Source: Myxococcus eversor
GTDB lineage: Bacteria > Myxococcota > Myxococcia > Myxococcales > Myxococcaceae
Length of the DNA stretch: 46,468 nucleotides
Direction of reading: 5' to 3'
Assembly: GCF_010894455.1 (NCBI RefSeq)
Contig: NZ_JAAIXY010000039.1
Location: 1-46,468, forward strand
Shown here piece by piece: positions 7,350 through 15,130 of the stretch; position 1 is the first letter of the stretch; each line of letters opens with the position of its first letter. The position numbers and the translations under genes are program-made. The notes beneath the pieces are model-generated. The model ran no database searches. It saw only the letters and a list, made by a program, of their open reading frames with translations, and had not been told where the DNA came from.

Positions 7350-8660
7350 CTACTGCTTCCCGTCCGGGTTGGAGCCGCCCGCGCCATGGAAGTCCTCATG
7401 GTCGGCCGACGTGCCCTGCTGCCCCTGGCTCTCCGACGCGGGGATGTTGCCGCCGCCCCCCGTGCCGCCGTGGAAGTCCTCGTGGTCCGAGGCAGGGCCC
7501 TGCTGGCCCGAGGGCACCGCGCCGCTCGTGTTCTCCTGGGGCGGCAGGGTGTCATTGGAGGAGCCCGACTCCGGAGCCTGCTTCTTCTGCTCGGAGCCCG
7601 CGCCACCGGTGCCCTCGCCCTGGCCGCTGCCACCGACGGCGCGCTGGCCGCCCCGCTCGATGACGATTTCCACGCGGCGGTTGTTCGCGCGACCCTCGGC
7701 CGTGGCGTTGGTGGCCACGGGCTGGAACTCACCCATGCCGCGCGCCTCGATGCGATTGGCGGGCACGCCCTGGTCGATGAGGAACTCCTTCACGCGCTCG
7801 GCGCGCGCATAGGACAGCCGCTCGTTGAGCGCGTCCGAGCCCTGCGAGTCCGTGTGTCCCTCGATGAGCAGCGGCTTGTCGCCCTCCTTCAGCACCTGGG
7901 CCACGTCCGCCAGCCTGTCCCGGGCCACCGGCAGCAGGTCCGACGCACCGGAGGCGAAGAGGACGCTGCCCGACAGCGTCAGCACCGTGCCACGCGCCTC
8001 CTCCTTCACCTTGAGGTCCTTGTTGGCCCGGTCCAGTTGCGTCAGCGCCGCGCTGGCCTTGCGCTCGGCCTCCAGGCGCGCCTGTCGCTCGGCCTCGAGT
8101 TGCTGGGCGGTCTGCTGGTCCGCCTGGCTTCGCGCCTGCTGCTGCGCCTGCAGCTCCGCCGTCTGGCGTTGCAGCTCCTGGTTCTGCTGGGCCAGGCGCT
8201 GGGCCTCGGTCTCCAGTTGCTGGCGTCGGGAGGACTCCTCCGACAGCCGCTGGTCATTGACTTGCTGCTGCTGGGCCGCCTGGGTCTGCGACAGCCGCTG
8301 CTGCTCATGTCGGGCCTGGGCCTGGCTCAGGGCCCGCTCGGCCTGGGCCTGCTGCCTGGCGGCGATTTCCGCGCTGCCCCAGGCGTTGGCGGTCTCCGTC
8401 TTGCGCAGGGCCACGTACGCCAGCACCCGGGCGCGGGTGGAGTGGTCTTCGTTCTGGTACGCCTGCTCCGCCTCGCGCAGGGCATCGCGCGCCTCGGTCA
8501 CCTCCCGGGGACGCTCACGCCCCTGGGGACTGGCAATCAACTGCTGGTAGGCCGACCGCGCCTCCACGAGCTCCTTGGGCGGAGCGGCACTCGCGCTCCC
8601 CGCCGCGAGGAGCGTCGTCGCTCCGACGAGGGCCTTCCATCCACGCTTGGTTCGCACCAT
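7350..8660 (-). CDS. OmpA family protein with DUF4398 and coiled-coil regions
   Basis: A 436-residue exported protein. An N-terminal signal peptide ends in GSASA. The next region (about 30-100) resembles DUF4398, with alternating Ala/Glu/Arg helices. A long Gln-rich coiled coil follows (about 100-215). The OmpA C-terminal peptidoglycan-binding domain (about 220-345) carries the motifs LLIEGHTDSQGSDALNERLS and ARGMGEFQPVATNATAEGRANNRRVEI. The last 80 residues are Gly/Ser/Gln-rich and contain the heptad DHEDFHG twice. The start is fixed by GGAGGAAACC just ahead of the ATG at 8660. It lies 23 nt after the DUF4398 lipoprotein gene. It probably links the outer membrane to peptidoglycan. Confidence 0.9.
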   Translation of the reverse strand: MVRTKRGWKALVGATTLLAAGSASAAPPKELVEARSAYQQLIASPQGRERPREVTEARDALREAEQAYQNEDHSTRARVLAYVALRKTETANAWGSAEIAARQQAQAERALSQAQARHEQQRLSQTQAAQQQQVNDQRLSEESSRRQQLETEAQRLAQQNQELQRQTAELQAQQQARSQADQQTAQQLEAERQARLEAERKASAALTQLDRANKDLKVKEEARGTVLTLSGSVLFASGASDLLPVARDRLADVAQVLKEGDKPLLIEGHTDSQGSDALNERLSYARAERVKEFLIDQGVPANRIEARGMGEFQPVATNATAEGRANNRRVEIVIERGGQRAVGGSGQGEGTGGAGSEQKKQAPESGSSNDTLPPQENTSGAVPSGQQGPASDHEDFHGGTGGGGNIPASESQGQQGTSADHEDFHGAGGSNPDGKQ

Positions 8661-8683
8661 GACGGTTTCCTCCGGGAGTGGGC

Positions 8684-9043
8684 TCACTGCAGGCCGCGTT
8701 GCAGCGCCTGGGCCTGCTGGGTGGTTTGCTGTGCCTGCCGCTCCAGGGGCAACGCACGTGCGAGCGCCAACGCGAGGTCCGCGTCCGCGTCCGCCTGCAT
8801 GAAGCTCAGCTCCGCGCCTGGCGTGTCCTCATCCACCAGAAGCTGCTCGCCGTTGTTGACCTGCTGGCGGGCAAACTCCAGATGTCGCGCGGCTTCGGGG
8901 ATGCGCGCGGCGCCGGCTCCTTCGGCTGCGCGCATGGAGGCGATGGCCTCCGTTCGTTTGCTGTTCGAGACGTGTTTCACGCTCTGGCCGGCGCACCCGA
9001 ACAGGGTGGCGCACAGCATCGCGGCAAGCAGCTTCGGGCGCAC
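8684..9043 (-). CDS. DUF4398 domain lipoprotein
   Basis: A 119-residue outer-membrane or periplasmic lipoprotein. The signal peptide ends in a lipobox, CATLFGCAG, with Cys at residue 17. The mature part is an all-helical DUF4398-type domain of Ala/Glu/Gln repeats (ARHLEFARQQVNNGEQLL). Translation starts with GTG, supported by a perfect GGAGGT 5 nt upstream. It is the first gene of a two-gene operon with the OmpA-family protein, 23 nt downstream, whose N-terminal part resembles it. The pairing suggests a shared envelope structure, but no function is established for DUF4398. Confidence 0.87.
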   Translation of the reverse strand: MRPKLLAAMLCATLFGCAGQSVKHVSNSKRTEAIASMRAAEGAGAARIPEAARHLEFARQQVNNGEQLLVDEDTPGAELSFMQADADADLALALARALPLERQAQQTTQQAQALQRGLQ

Positions 9044-9140
9044 GGTCTACCTCCAGCCGTCAGTCCACGGAGCGCGGGTGTCGCGCCCCAGGTCCTGAAG
9101 TGTGCTCGGGCCGACAACCCGGCAATCCACACCGGGACAA

Positions 9141-9178
9141 GCCGCCCGGAGAGGGAGCGGGCGGCCACGCGATATCGC
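9141..9178. promoter_or_regulatory. Hairpin and palindrome between divergent genes
   Basis: In the 213-bp divergent region there is an inverted repeat GCCGCCCG (9141-9148) with CGGGCGGC (9158-9165). It is followed directly by the perfect 10-bp palindrome GCGATATCGC (9169-9178). Either could be a regulator site for the exonuclease gene or the lipoprotein/OmpA operon. No promoter could be assigned. Confidence 0.3.
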
Positions 9179-9256
9179 AAGCCATCCTTGCGCGCTCGCG
9201 GCGTCGTGACGTCGGCGGAAGCTGGCTGGAAGGCGCCAGGAGCGGTAGGAGGAGGC

Positions 9257-10141
9257 ATGCGCCTGCATCTGGTGGATGGCACCTACGAGCTGTACCGCGC
9301 CCACTTCTCGCCCCGGCCGGGACACGCCGCGCCGGACGGGCGGGACGTGAAGGCGTCGGTGGGACTGATGTCCTCGCTGCTGATGCTGTTGCACGACACG
9401 GACGAGGCCGTCACGCACGTGGCGGTGGCGTTCGACAACCCCATCCGCTCGTTCCGCAACGCGCTGTTCGCCGAGTACAAGAGCGACGAGGGCGTCCCGC
9501 CGGAGCTGCACGCGCAATTCAACCTGGCCGAGGAGGCCGTCGCGGCGCTGGGCGTGCGCGTGTGGTCCATGAAGGAGCACGAGGCGGACGACGCGCTGGC
9601 CACCGCCGCGGCGAAGTGGGCGGACCAGGTGGAGCAGGTGCGCATCTGCACGCCGGACAAGGATTTGGGCCAGTGCGTGCGCGGCCAGCGCGTGGTGCAG
9701 GTAGACCGGCGGCAGGAGAAGGTGCTGGACGAGGACGCGGTGCGCGCGAAGTTGGGGGTGTCCCCCGCGAGCGTGCCGGACTGGCTCGCGTTGATGGGCG
9801 ATGTCGCGGACGGCATCCCCGGGCTGAAGGGCTTCGGGGAGAAGGGCGCGGCGTCGCTGCTGACGGCCTACGGGAAGCTGGAGTCGATTCCGGACGACGC
9901 GAGCACGTGGACGGTGCGCCCGCGCGGCGCGGACAAGCTCGCCGCGACGCTGCGCGAGCACCGCGCAGATGCGCTCCTGTACCGGCGGCTCGCCACGCTG
10001 GTGACGGACGCGCCGCTGCCCGGCACGAAGACGCTGGAGGACCTGGCGTGGCGGGGCGTGCCCCGGGCGACGTTCGAGTCCTTCTGCGACAAACTGGGTG
10101 TCACCACGCTGAAGCGCAGGCCGAAGCGCTGGGTGGAGTGA
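9257..10141 (+). CDS. 5'-3' exonuclease / flap endonuclease (Pol I 5' nuclease-like)
   Basis: A 294-residue stand-alone version of the 5' nuclease domain found at the N-terminus of DNA polymerase I, like E. coli Xni. It cuts 5' flaps or RNA primers in DNA repair and replication, using two metal ions. Visible motifs are the N-terminal VDGTYELYRA (metal-binding Asp), FDNPIRSFRN, the acidic cluster HEADDALAT, CTPDKDLGQ, and the helix-hairpin-helix DNA-binding motif GDVADGIPGLKGFGEKGA. The ATG at 9257 is chosen because GGAGGAGG precedes it at good spacing and the family starts here. The longer frame upstream is only the shadow of the minus-strand operon. It converges on the kinase gene. Confidence 0.92.
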   Translation: MRLHLVDGTYELYRAHFSPRPGHAAPDGRDVKASVGLMSSLLMLLHDTDEAVTHVAVAFDNPIRSFRNALFAEYKSDEGVPPELHAQFNLAEEAVAALGVRVWSMKEHEADDALATAAAKWADQVEQVRICTPDKDLGQCVRGQRVVQVDRRQEKVLDEDAVRAKLGVSPASVPDWLALMGDVADGIPGLKGFGEKGAASLLTAYGKLESIPDDASTWTVRPRGADKLAATLREHRADALLYRRLATLVTDAPLPGTKTLEDLAWRGVPRATFESFCDKLGVTTLKRRPKRWVE

Positions 10142-10147
10142 AGGCCG

Positions 10148-11767
10148 CTACCCCGCGGCCTGGCCGTCATCCTCGGCCGCCTTGGTGGCGAGCGCGACGG
10201 GCGGCTGACGGGGGAGGTGCACGGTGAAGGTGGTGCCCTGCTCCTGGGTGGAGTGCGCCTCCACGGTGCCGCCGTGCGCCAGGACGATGCTGCGCACGAT
10301 GTAGAGCCCCAGGCCGATGCTGCGCATGCCCCGGTCCTCGGGACGCTCCACGCCGCGCTCCAGCGGCTCGAAGATGCGCGACTGGATGTCGCCGGGAATC
10401 GGCAGGCCCTTGTTGTGGACCTCCAGCACGATGCCCGAGTCCTCGCCCCGCGCCATGACGCGCACCACCGTGTCCGGCGGGCTGTACTGCATCGCGTTGC
10501 CCACCAGGTTGCCGAGCACTTGCACGATGCGGTCCGGGTCCCACGAGCCGGCGCCGGTGCCCTCGTACTCGGAGACGATGCGGCGCTCCGGCCAGGCCGC
10601 CTGGAGTTCGTCCAGCGCCGCGTGCACCACCTCGTGCAGGTCCATGGGGCGCGGGTAGATGGGCAGCCCCCGGCCCTGCCGGGCCCGGGTGAAGTCGAGC
10701 AGGTCGCGAATCATCCGCGTCGCCCGCTCCGCCGCGCGCAGGATTCGCTGCACGTTGCGCTGCTGCCGGTCATCCGCGTCCGGACGCTGCGCCAGGAGGG
10801 ACGCCGCCAGCGTTATCGCGCCCAGGGGGTTGCGCAAGTCATGGCTGACGATGCCGATGAGCTGCCGCTCGAAGTCCGCCTGCGCGTGCACCTCCGACAA
10901 GAGACGCAGGCGCTCGGCCTCCGTCTGCTGCCACTCGGTGACGTCCTGCATCGCCCCCACCACCTGCACCGCCTGGTTGTCCGAGTCGCGGACGATGTGG
11001 CACCGGTCCACCACGTGGGCCCAGGTGCCGTCGCCGCGCTGGAAGCGGTAGGTGTCCTGCCACTCGTGGCTCTCGCTGGAGACGGCCTGCCGCAGGCCAC
11101 GCACCACGCGCTCGCGGTCCTCCGGGTGCAGGCGCTCCGCCCACCAGGCGCGCGTGTCGCGGATGTTCCCGGACACATGGCCGAACAGCTCGTGCAGGCC
11201 GCTGGTCCAGTCCACCGCGTCCGTGCGCGGGTCCCACTCCCACACCGCGTCGCGCGTGGCCCGGGCGGCCAGCCGGAAGCGCAGCTCGCTGCGCCACGCG
11301 CGCTCCTCCGCGGCCTGCACCTCCGTCAGCGTGCCTTCGGCCAGCATGCGCCGCGCGCGCTCGTCCTCCAGCAACTGGCGGCGCTGGCGCTCCAGGCGGG
11401 CCAGGGCGAGCACGCGCGCCTCCAGCTCCACCGGACGGAAGGGCTTGAAGACGTAGTCGTTGGCGCCCGCGGCGAGCGCCTCCACCACGTCGTCCGCGCG
11501 CGTGTTGACGGTGAGCAGCAGCACGGGAATCAGCGAGGTGGCGGGCCCGGAGCGCACGAAGCGACACACCTCCAGGCCCGACATGCCCGGCAGGTACCAG
11601 TCCAGCACCAGCACCTCGGGCAACAGCCCGTGCTCCTGCCCCAGCTTCTCCAGCAGGGCGGCGCCGTCGATGAACGTCTCCACCTGACAGGCGGGCGTGA
11701 GCGCTCGGCGGATGGCCTCGGTCTCGACGGAGCTGTCGTCGAGCACCCAGACGCGAGGAGGAGGCAT
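10148..11767 (-). CDS. Receiver-PAS-histidine kinase hybrid
   Basis: A 539-residue cytoplasmic signalling protein with the receiver at the N-terminus. Its phosphoacceptor is Asp56 in VLVLDWYLPGMSG and the conserved Lys is Lys108 in YVFKPF. A PAS domain with PAC tail spans about 160-280 (AVWEWDPRTD, GAMQDVTE). The HisKA domain follows with His309 in IGIVSHDLRNPLG, then the HATPase domain (N box LVGNAMQYSP, G boxes RSIGLGLYIV). No membrane segment is seen. The ATG at 11767 begins at the receiver sequence; the upstream extension is not homologous. The receiver probably lets another kinase modulate this one. It is divergent from the haemoglobin gene. Confidence 0.93.
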   Translation of the reverse strand: MPPPRVWVLDDSSVETEAIRRALTPACQVETFIDGAALLEKLGQEHGLLPEVLVLDWYLPGMSGLEVCRFVRSGPATSLIPVLLLTVNTRADDVVEALAAGANDYVFKPFRPVELEARVLALARLERQRRQLLEDERARRMLAEGTLTEVQAAEERAWRSELRFRLAARATRDAVWEWDPRTDAVDWTSGLHELFGHVSGNIRDTRAWWAERLHPEDRERVVRGLRQAVSSESHEWQDTYRFQRGDGTWAHVVDRCHIVRDSDNQAVQVVGAMQDVTEWQQTEAERLRLLSEVHAQADFERQLIGIVSHDLRNPLGAITLAASLLAQRPDADDRQQRNVQRILRAAERATRMIRDLLDFTRARQGRGLPIYPRPMDLHEVVHAALDELQAAWPERRIVSEYEGTGAGSWDPDRIVQVLGNLVGNAMQYSPPDTVVRVMARGEDSGIVLEVHNKGLPIPGDIQSRIFEPLERGVERPEDRGMRSIGLGLYIVRSIVLAHGGTVEAHSTQEQGTTFTVHLPRQPPVALATKAAEDDGQAAG

Positions 11768-11879
11768 CGCGCGGGTCCGCGGAGGAAGGGTGGATGGGGG
11801 CACGGGTGGCGCAGGCTCTAGCAACCGAGTCTCACCCCGGTCAAATCTTCGATGGGCAACCCGCGAGGGCCCTGCCAAC

Positions 11880-11897
11880 CTGTCGCCCTCTCGACAG
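11880..11897. promoter_or_regulatory. Inverted repeat between kinase and haemoglobin genes
   Basis: CTGTCG (11880-11885) and CGACAG (11892-11897) form a perfect 6-bp inverted repeat with a 6-nt spacer, 74 nt upstream of the haemoglobin start. It is a possible operator. Function is unproven. Confidence 0.25.
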
Positions 11898-11970
11898 CCC
11901 TCACGACGGCGCACCGAGCGCTCGTTCCACCGAGGGAAGACCCGCGCCCGCACCGATGTTGAAGGATGTC

Positions 11971-12411
11971 ATGCCCGTTGAGCTCAAAGTTGCCCCCTCG
12001 GATGATTGGGTGCCCACGTTGGATGACACGCCGTACCAGCGCATCGGTGGCGCGGATGCGGTGATGGCGCTGGCGGGGGCCTTCTATGACGCGATGGACG
12101 CGCACGAGCCGGTGCTGGCGAAGCTGCACGAGTTGGACGAGCAGGGGCGGGTGAACGGCGGGACGCGCGAGCGCTTCGGCCTCTTCCTCATCGGGTGGCT
12201 TGGCGGGCCGCAGCGTTACGCGGAGCGGCATGGCCACCCGCGCCTGCGGATGCGCCATGGCCATGTGCCCGTGGATCTGTCCATGCGCGACGCGTGGCTG
12301 CGCGCCATGGGCAAGGCCCTGGACGCGCGGGGTGTCACGGGTGGGCTGCGCCGCTTCCTGGATGACCGCTTCGCCCAGGTGGCGGATTTCCTGCGCAACT
12401 CCGAGGGCTGA
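11971..12411 (+). CDS. Group II truncated haemoglobin
   Basis: A 146-residue haem protein of the truncated haemoglobin group II (trHbO/YjbI-like). Such proteins bind O2 or NO and are linked to redox or nitrosative stress. The fold is recognisable from PYQRIGGADAVMALAGAFYDAMD (helices B/C), the group II hallmark GWLGGPQRYAERHGHPRLRMRHGH containing the proximal His, and DAWLRAMGKALD. The ATG at 11971 is chosen over 11956 because GAAGGA lies about 5 nt upstream of it. The N-terminal 15-20 residues are an extra extension. The TetR gene follows 55 nt later and is probably separately controlled. Confidence 0.92.
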   Translation: MPVELKVAPSDDWVPTLDDTPYQRIGGADAVMALAGAFYDAMDAHEPVLAKLHELDEQGRVNGGTRERFGLFLIGWLGGPQRYAERHGHPRLRMRHGHVPVDLSMRDAWLRAMGKALDARGVTGGLRRFLDDRFAQVADFLRNSEG

Positions 12412-12436
12412 GCGGTCTCCCGTTCATCGACTTGCG

Positions 12437-12460
12437 GAAAAAAGCACGAGCGTTTAGAAA
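12437..12460 (+). promoter_or_regulatory. Candidate TetR operator upstream of the regulator gene
   Basis: The core GCACGAGCGTT at 12444-12454, preceded by a run of A, lies 12 nt upstream of the TetR gene start. Nearly the same sequence occurs at 13111-13132, at the start of the hydrolase gene. Shared sites beside a regulator and its neighbour suggest autoregulation plus control of the hydrolase. Confidence 0.5.
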
Positions 12461-12466
12461 GAGCCC

Positions 12467-13066
12467 ATGCGCAAGGGCGAGCTCACCCATCAGGCGATTC
12501 TCGAGCGGGCCATCCAGCTCGCCAGCCGGGTGGGCTTGCAGGGGTTGAGCATTGGCGGGCTGGCGGAGGAGCTGCAGCTCTCCAAGAGCGGCCTGTTCGC
12601 GCACTTCCGTTCCAAGACGTCGCTCCAGGTGGAAATCCTGGAGGCGGCGACGGCGCTGTTCACCGAGCGGGTCATCCGCCCGGCGCTCACGCAGCCCCGG
12701 GGTGAGCCTCGGGTGCGGGCCCTCTTCGAGAACTGGCTGACGTGGGAGCGGGAGCTGGTGCCGGAGGGCGGGTGCATCTTCGTGGCGGCGGCCACGGAGC
12801 TGGATGACGCGCCCGGGCCCGCGCGCGACAGGCTGGTGCAGACGCAGCGGGACTGGCTGGACTGCCTGGCCCAGGCCGCGCGCATCGCCGTCGCCGAGGG
12901 GCACTTCCACAAGGACGTGGACGTGGAGCAGTTCGCCCACGATGAGAACGCGCTCCTCCTGGGCTTCCACCACTCCGCGCGCCTCTTGAAGGAGCCGCGC
13001 GCGGAGACGTGGGCCCGGCGCGCCTTCGACGCGCTCCTGCGCGCCGCCCGTCCCCAGGGCTCCTGA
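12467..13066 (+). CDS. TetR/AcrR family transcriptional regulator
   Basis: A 199-residue one-component repressor. The N-terminal TetR DNA-binding domain covers about residues 5-55, with the helix-turn-helix LSIGGLAEELQLSKSGLFAHF. The C-terminal ligand-binding and dimerisation domain includes CIFVAAATELDDAPGPARDRL, typical of the TetR_C subgroup seen near lipid or hydrolase genes. The start at 12467 places the domain in register with the family. The 40-nt gap to the alpha/beta hydrolase and the shared GCACGA(G/A)CGTT motif suggest that it controls itself and the hydrolase. The inducer is unknown. Confidence 0.92.
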   Translation: MRKGELTHQAILERAIQLASRVGLQGLSIGGLAEELQLSKSGLFAHFRSKTSLQVEILEAATALFTERVIRPALTQPRGEPRVRALFENWLTWERELVPEGGCIFVAAATELDDAPGPARDRLVQTQRDWLDCLAQAARIAVAEGHFHKDVDVEQFAHDENALLLGFHHSARLLKEPRAETWARRAFDALLRAARPQGS

Positions 13067-13106
13067 GATTTCTTTGGCGGTGTGTCGTTCCGAGGAGGAC
13101 CTCGTC

Positions 13107-14069
13107 ATGGCGAAAAATAGCACGAACGTTCGGGCGAAATTGTCGATGTGGGGTGTGCGGGCGGCGGCGTTGAGCGTGGGGGCGGTGGCTCCGGGGCTGA
13201 CGGCGGCGTGGGCGGAGCGGATGTTCCGGACGCCGCGACGGCCGCATCGCTCGAAGACGGCGGAGGCGGTGCTGGCGCGGGGGCAGCCTCGGATGCTGAC
13301 GCTGGGGGGCGAGGAGGTGGCGGTGTGGAGCTGGGGCGTGGGCCCGCGCGTGCTGCTGGTGCACGGGTGGAGCGGGTATGGCGGGCAGCTGACGGCCTTC
13401 GTGGAGCCGCTGGTGGAGGCGGGCTTCTCCGTCGTGACGTACGACGCGCCGGGGCATGGGCAGTCGACGGGGAGGACCAGCTCGTTGCCGGAGATGGCGG
13501 AGCTGGTGGCGGACGTGGCGCGGGCGACGGGCGGGCCGTACGCGGTGATTGCGCACTCACTGGGCGCGGCGGCGACGGCGGTGGCGATGCGCGACGGGCT
13601 GAAGGTGGGGAGGGCGGTGTTCGTGTCGCCGCCGGCGGACCCTCGCGGTGGCATCCAGGCCTTCGCTCGGGCGATGGGGCTCACGGATGGGGTGTGGATG
13701 CGGATGGAGCAGCGCATCGAAGCGCGCTTCAGTCTGCGGCTGCGGGATTTGGCGCTGCCCAACTTCGTGCCGCTGTTGGGGCGTGTACCGCTGCACGTGT
13801 TCCACGACGTGGGGGACCGGGAGGTGCCGCTCGTCGCGGGCGAGTCGGTGGCGAGCGCGTGGCCGGGCGCGCGGCTGACGCGGACGCAGGGGCTGGGACA
13901 CAACCGCATCCTGTATGCGCCGGAGGTGGTGTCGCAGGCGGTGGGCTTCCTCGCGGAGGGCAAGCCTGAGACGGCGTGGGCGGACGTGGGGTTGCTCGCG
14001 TCGGCATCGGCCGCGGCGTCGGCCCACACGGCGTCGCGCGCGCCGCTGCGGCTGGTGCGGCACTCGTGA
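13107..14069 (+). CDS. Alpha/beta hydrolase
   Basis: A 320-residue alpha/beta hydrolase. The N-terminal 45 residues form a moderately hydrophobic Ala-rich segment (LSVGAVAPGLTAAWAE) that could be a membrane anchor or uncleaved signal. The hydrolase core has the oxyanion strand VLLVHGWSGYGGQL, the nucleophile elbow AHSLGAAATAV (Ser), an acid residue near VFHDVGDREVPL (Asp) and the His in GLGHNRIL. The chosen ATG has GAGGAGG about 9 nt upstream. Codons 2-9 overlap the candidate TetR site, which is unusual for a simple promoter operator. The substrate is probably an ester or lipid, but that is only inferred from the TetR context. Confidence 0.9.
   Translation: MAKNSTNVRAKLSMWGVRAAALSVGAVAPGLTAAWAERMFRTPRRPHRSKTAEAVLARGQPRMLTLGGEEVAVWSWGVGPRVLLVHGWSGYGGQLTAFVEPLVEAGFSVVTYDAPGHGQSTGRTSSLPEMAELVADVARATGGPYAVIAHSLGAAATAVAMRDGLKVGRAVFVSPPADPRGGIQAFARAMGLTDGVWMRMEQRIEARFSLRLRDLALPNFVPLLGRVPLHVFHDVGDREVPLVAGESVASAWPGARLTRTQGLGHNRILYAPEVVSQAVGFLAEGKPETAWADVGLLASASAAASAHTASRAPLRLVRHS
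13111..13132 (+). promoter_or_regulatory. Candidate TetR operator inside the hydrolase 5' coding region
   Basis: AAAAATAGCACGAACGTT (13113-13130) contains the same core as the site before the TetR gene and extends into the perfect palindrome CGAACGTTCG (13123-13132). It covers the second to ninth codons of the hydrolase. Binding here would block early elongation or an upstream promoter. Confidence 0.5.
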
Positions 14070-14163
14070 GGTGACGCGGGCCCGCTGGTGGTGCGAGGGC
14101 GGTGTTGCTGGGACAGGCCCCGCGTGCATGGTGTCGTGAGAGGGATTGGCTATAAGTGCGCGC

Positions 14164-15006
14164 ATGTCCCGTGAAGAGAATGCCCGCTACCTCGAATCGA
14201 TTCGCCAGCGCGGTGCTCTCGCGCCCTTCAAGCGTTGGATGAAGCTGTGGCCGTTCCTGCTCGTCGCGTACGCGGTCATGTACTTCATGTTCAGCGGCGG
14301 CAAGCTGCCGGGGCCGCCGTCCTTCGCGGACCTGAGCCGGGTCGGCTCGCAGCTCCTCATCGGAGTCGTGGTCTTCGTGGGCGCCCTGGGCTTCGTCTTC
14401 TGGAAGGGACAGTCGACGCGCCGCGAAATCAAGGCGGCCTTCCTGCATCCCGACGCGAGTGCCCTGCTCGCCGTCTACGACCGGATGCTCGCGGCGAACA
14501 GCCGGTTTCCGGATATCGACTCCGTCCGTGTGAGCTCTCGTGCCTTGGCCCATGCCTTCTACGGCGACGCGGCCTCCGCGCGCCGGGAGCTGGCGAGCAT
14601 CAACTGGGCAGGGCGTCCCCCCGTCATCCGCGCGATGGAGCGAGTGGGTGAGGCGACCATCCTCCTGCTGTGCGAGGACGCGCCCGAGCAGGGGCTCCTG
14701 CTCGCGAAGGAGGCGCTCTCCATGGTGGACGTTCCCTCGGTGGTCGGTGCGAACAAGGCGCGCGCCTACTACGAGATTCTCGTGAGCATTGGCGAGGTGC
14801 TCACCGGCACGGCCACCCCTGCTTCGCTTCAGGTGCTGGAGCAGCATCACCAGAAGACCCGACTGGCCGTGGCCCGACTGCCGAGCGCCTGGGGCCTCCG
14901 GGTGGCGTACACGCGGGCGGGCGACACGGCGCGCGCCGAGGCGATGCGCGAGGTGCTCCAGCGTGAGGCGCCGCACTGCGCTCCACTCCATCGAATCCCC
15001 GGCTGA
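14164..15006 (+). CDS. Hypothetical protein with two membrane segments
   Basis: A 280-residue protein. Two predicted membrane helices lie near the N-terminus (WPFLLVAYAVMYFMFSG and LLIGVVVFVGALGFVFW, residues about 29-80), followed by a helical cytoplasmic or periplasmic domain of about 195 residues that resembles repeat-rich helical (TPR-like) folds without a clear motif. I do not recognise a family. The ATG at 14164 has no Shine-Dalgarno sequence. TATAAG lies only 8 nt upstream, so the transcript might be leaderless or nearly so. An ATG at 14146 in frame is the alternative. A strong hairpin follows the stop. Confidence 0.75.
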   Translation: MSREENARYLESIRQRGALAPFKRWMKLWPFLLVAYAVMYFMFSGGKLPGPPSFADLSRVGSQLLIGVVVFVGALGFVFWKGQSTRREIKAAFLHPDASALLAVYDRMLAANSRFPDIDSVRVSSRALAHAFYGDAASARRELASINWAGRPPVIRAMERVGEATILLLCEDAPEQGLLLAKEALSMVDVPSVVGANKARAYYEILVSIGEVLTGTATPASLQVLEQHHQKTRLAVARLPSAWGLRVAYTRAGDTARAEAMREVLQREAPHCAPLHRIPG

Positions 15007-15018
15007 GTCCCCGGGTGG

Positions 15019-15052
15019 GTGGGCACCGTGGCGTCACGGTGCTCCAGCCCAC
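15019..15052 (+). terminator. Hairpin terminator after the two-TM protein gene
   Basis: GCACCGTG (15023-15030) and CACGGTGC (15035-15042) pair perfectly around a GCGT loop. Outer GTGG (15019-15022) and CCAC (15049-15052) can extend the stem past a bulge. It lies 13 nt after the stop at 15006. No T-tract is present. Confidence 0.55.
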
Positions 15053-15130
15053 ATCTGCGCCCAGCCACAGTGAGCGTCGTCCGCGCGCGTCCTGGGAAAT
15101 GAGTGCCCGTCTCCAGACGTAGAGGGGGGC

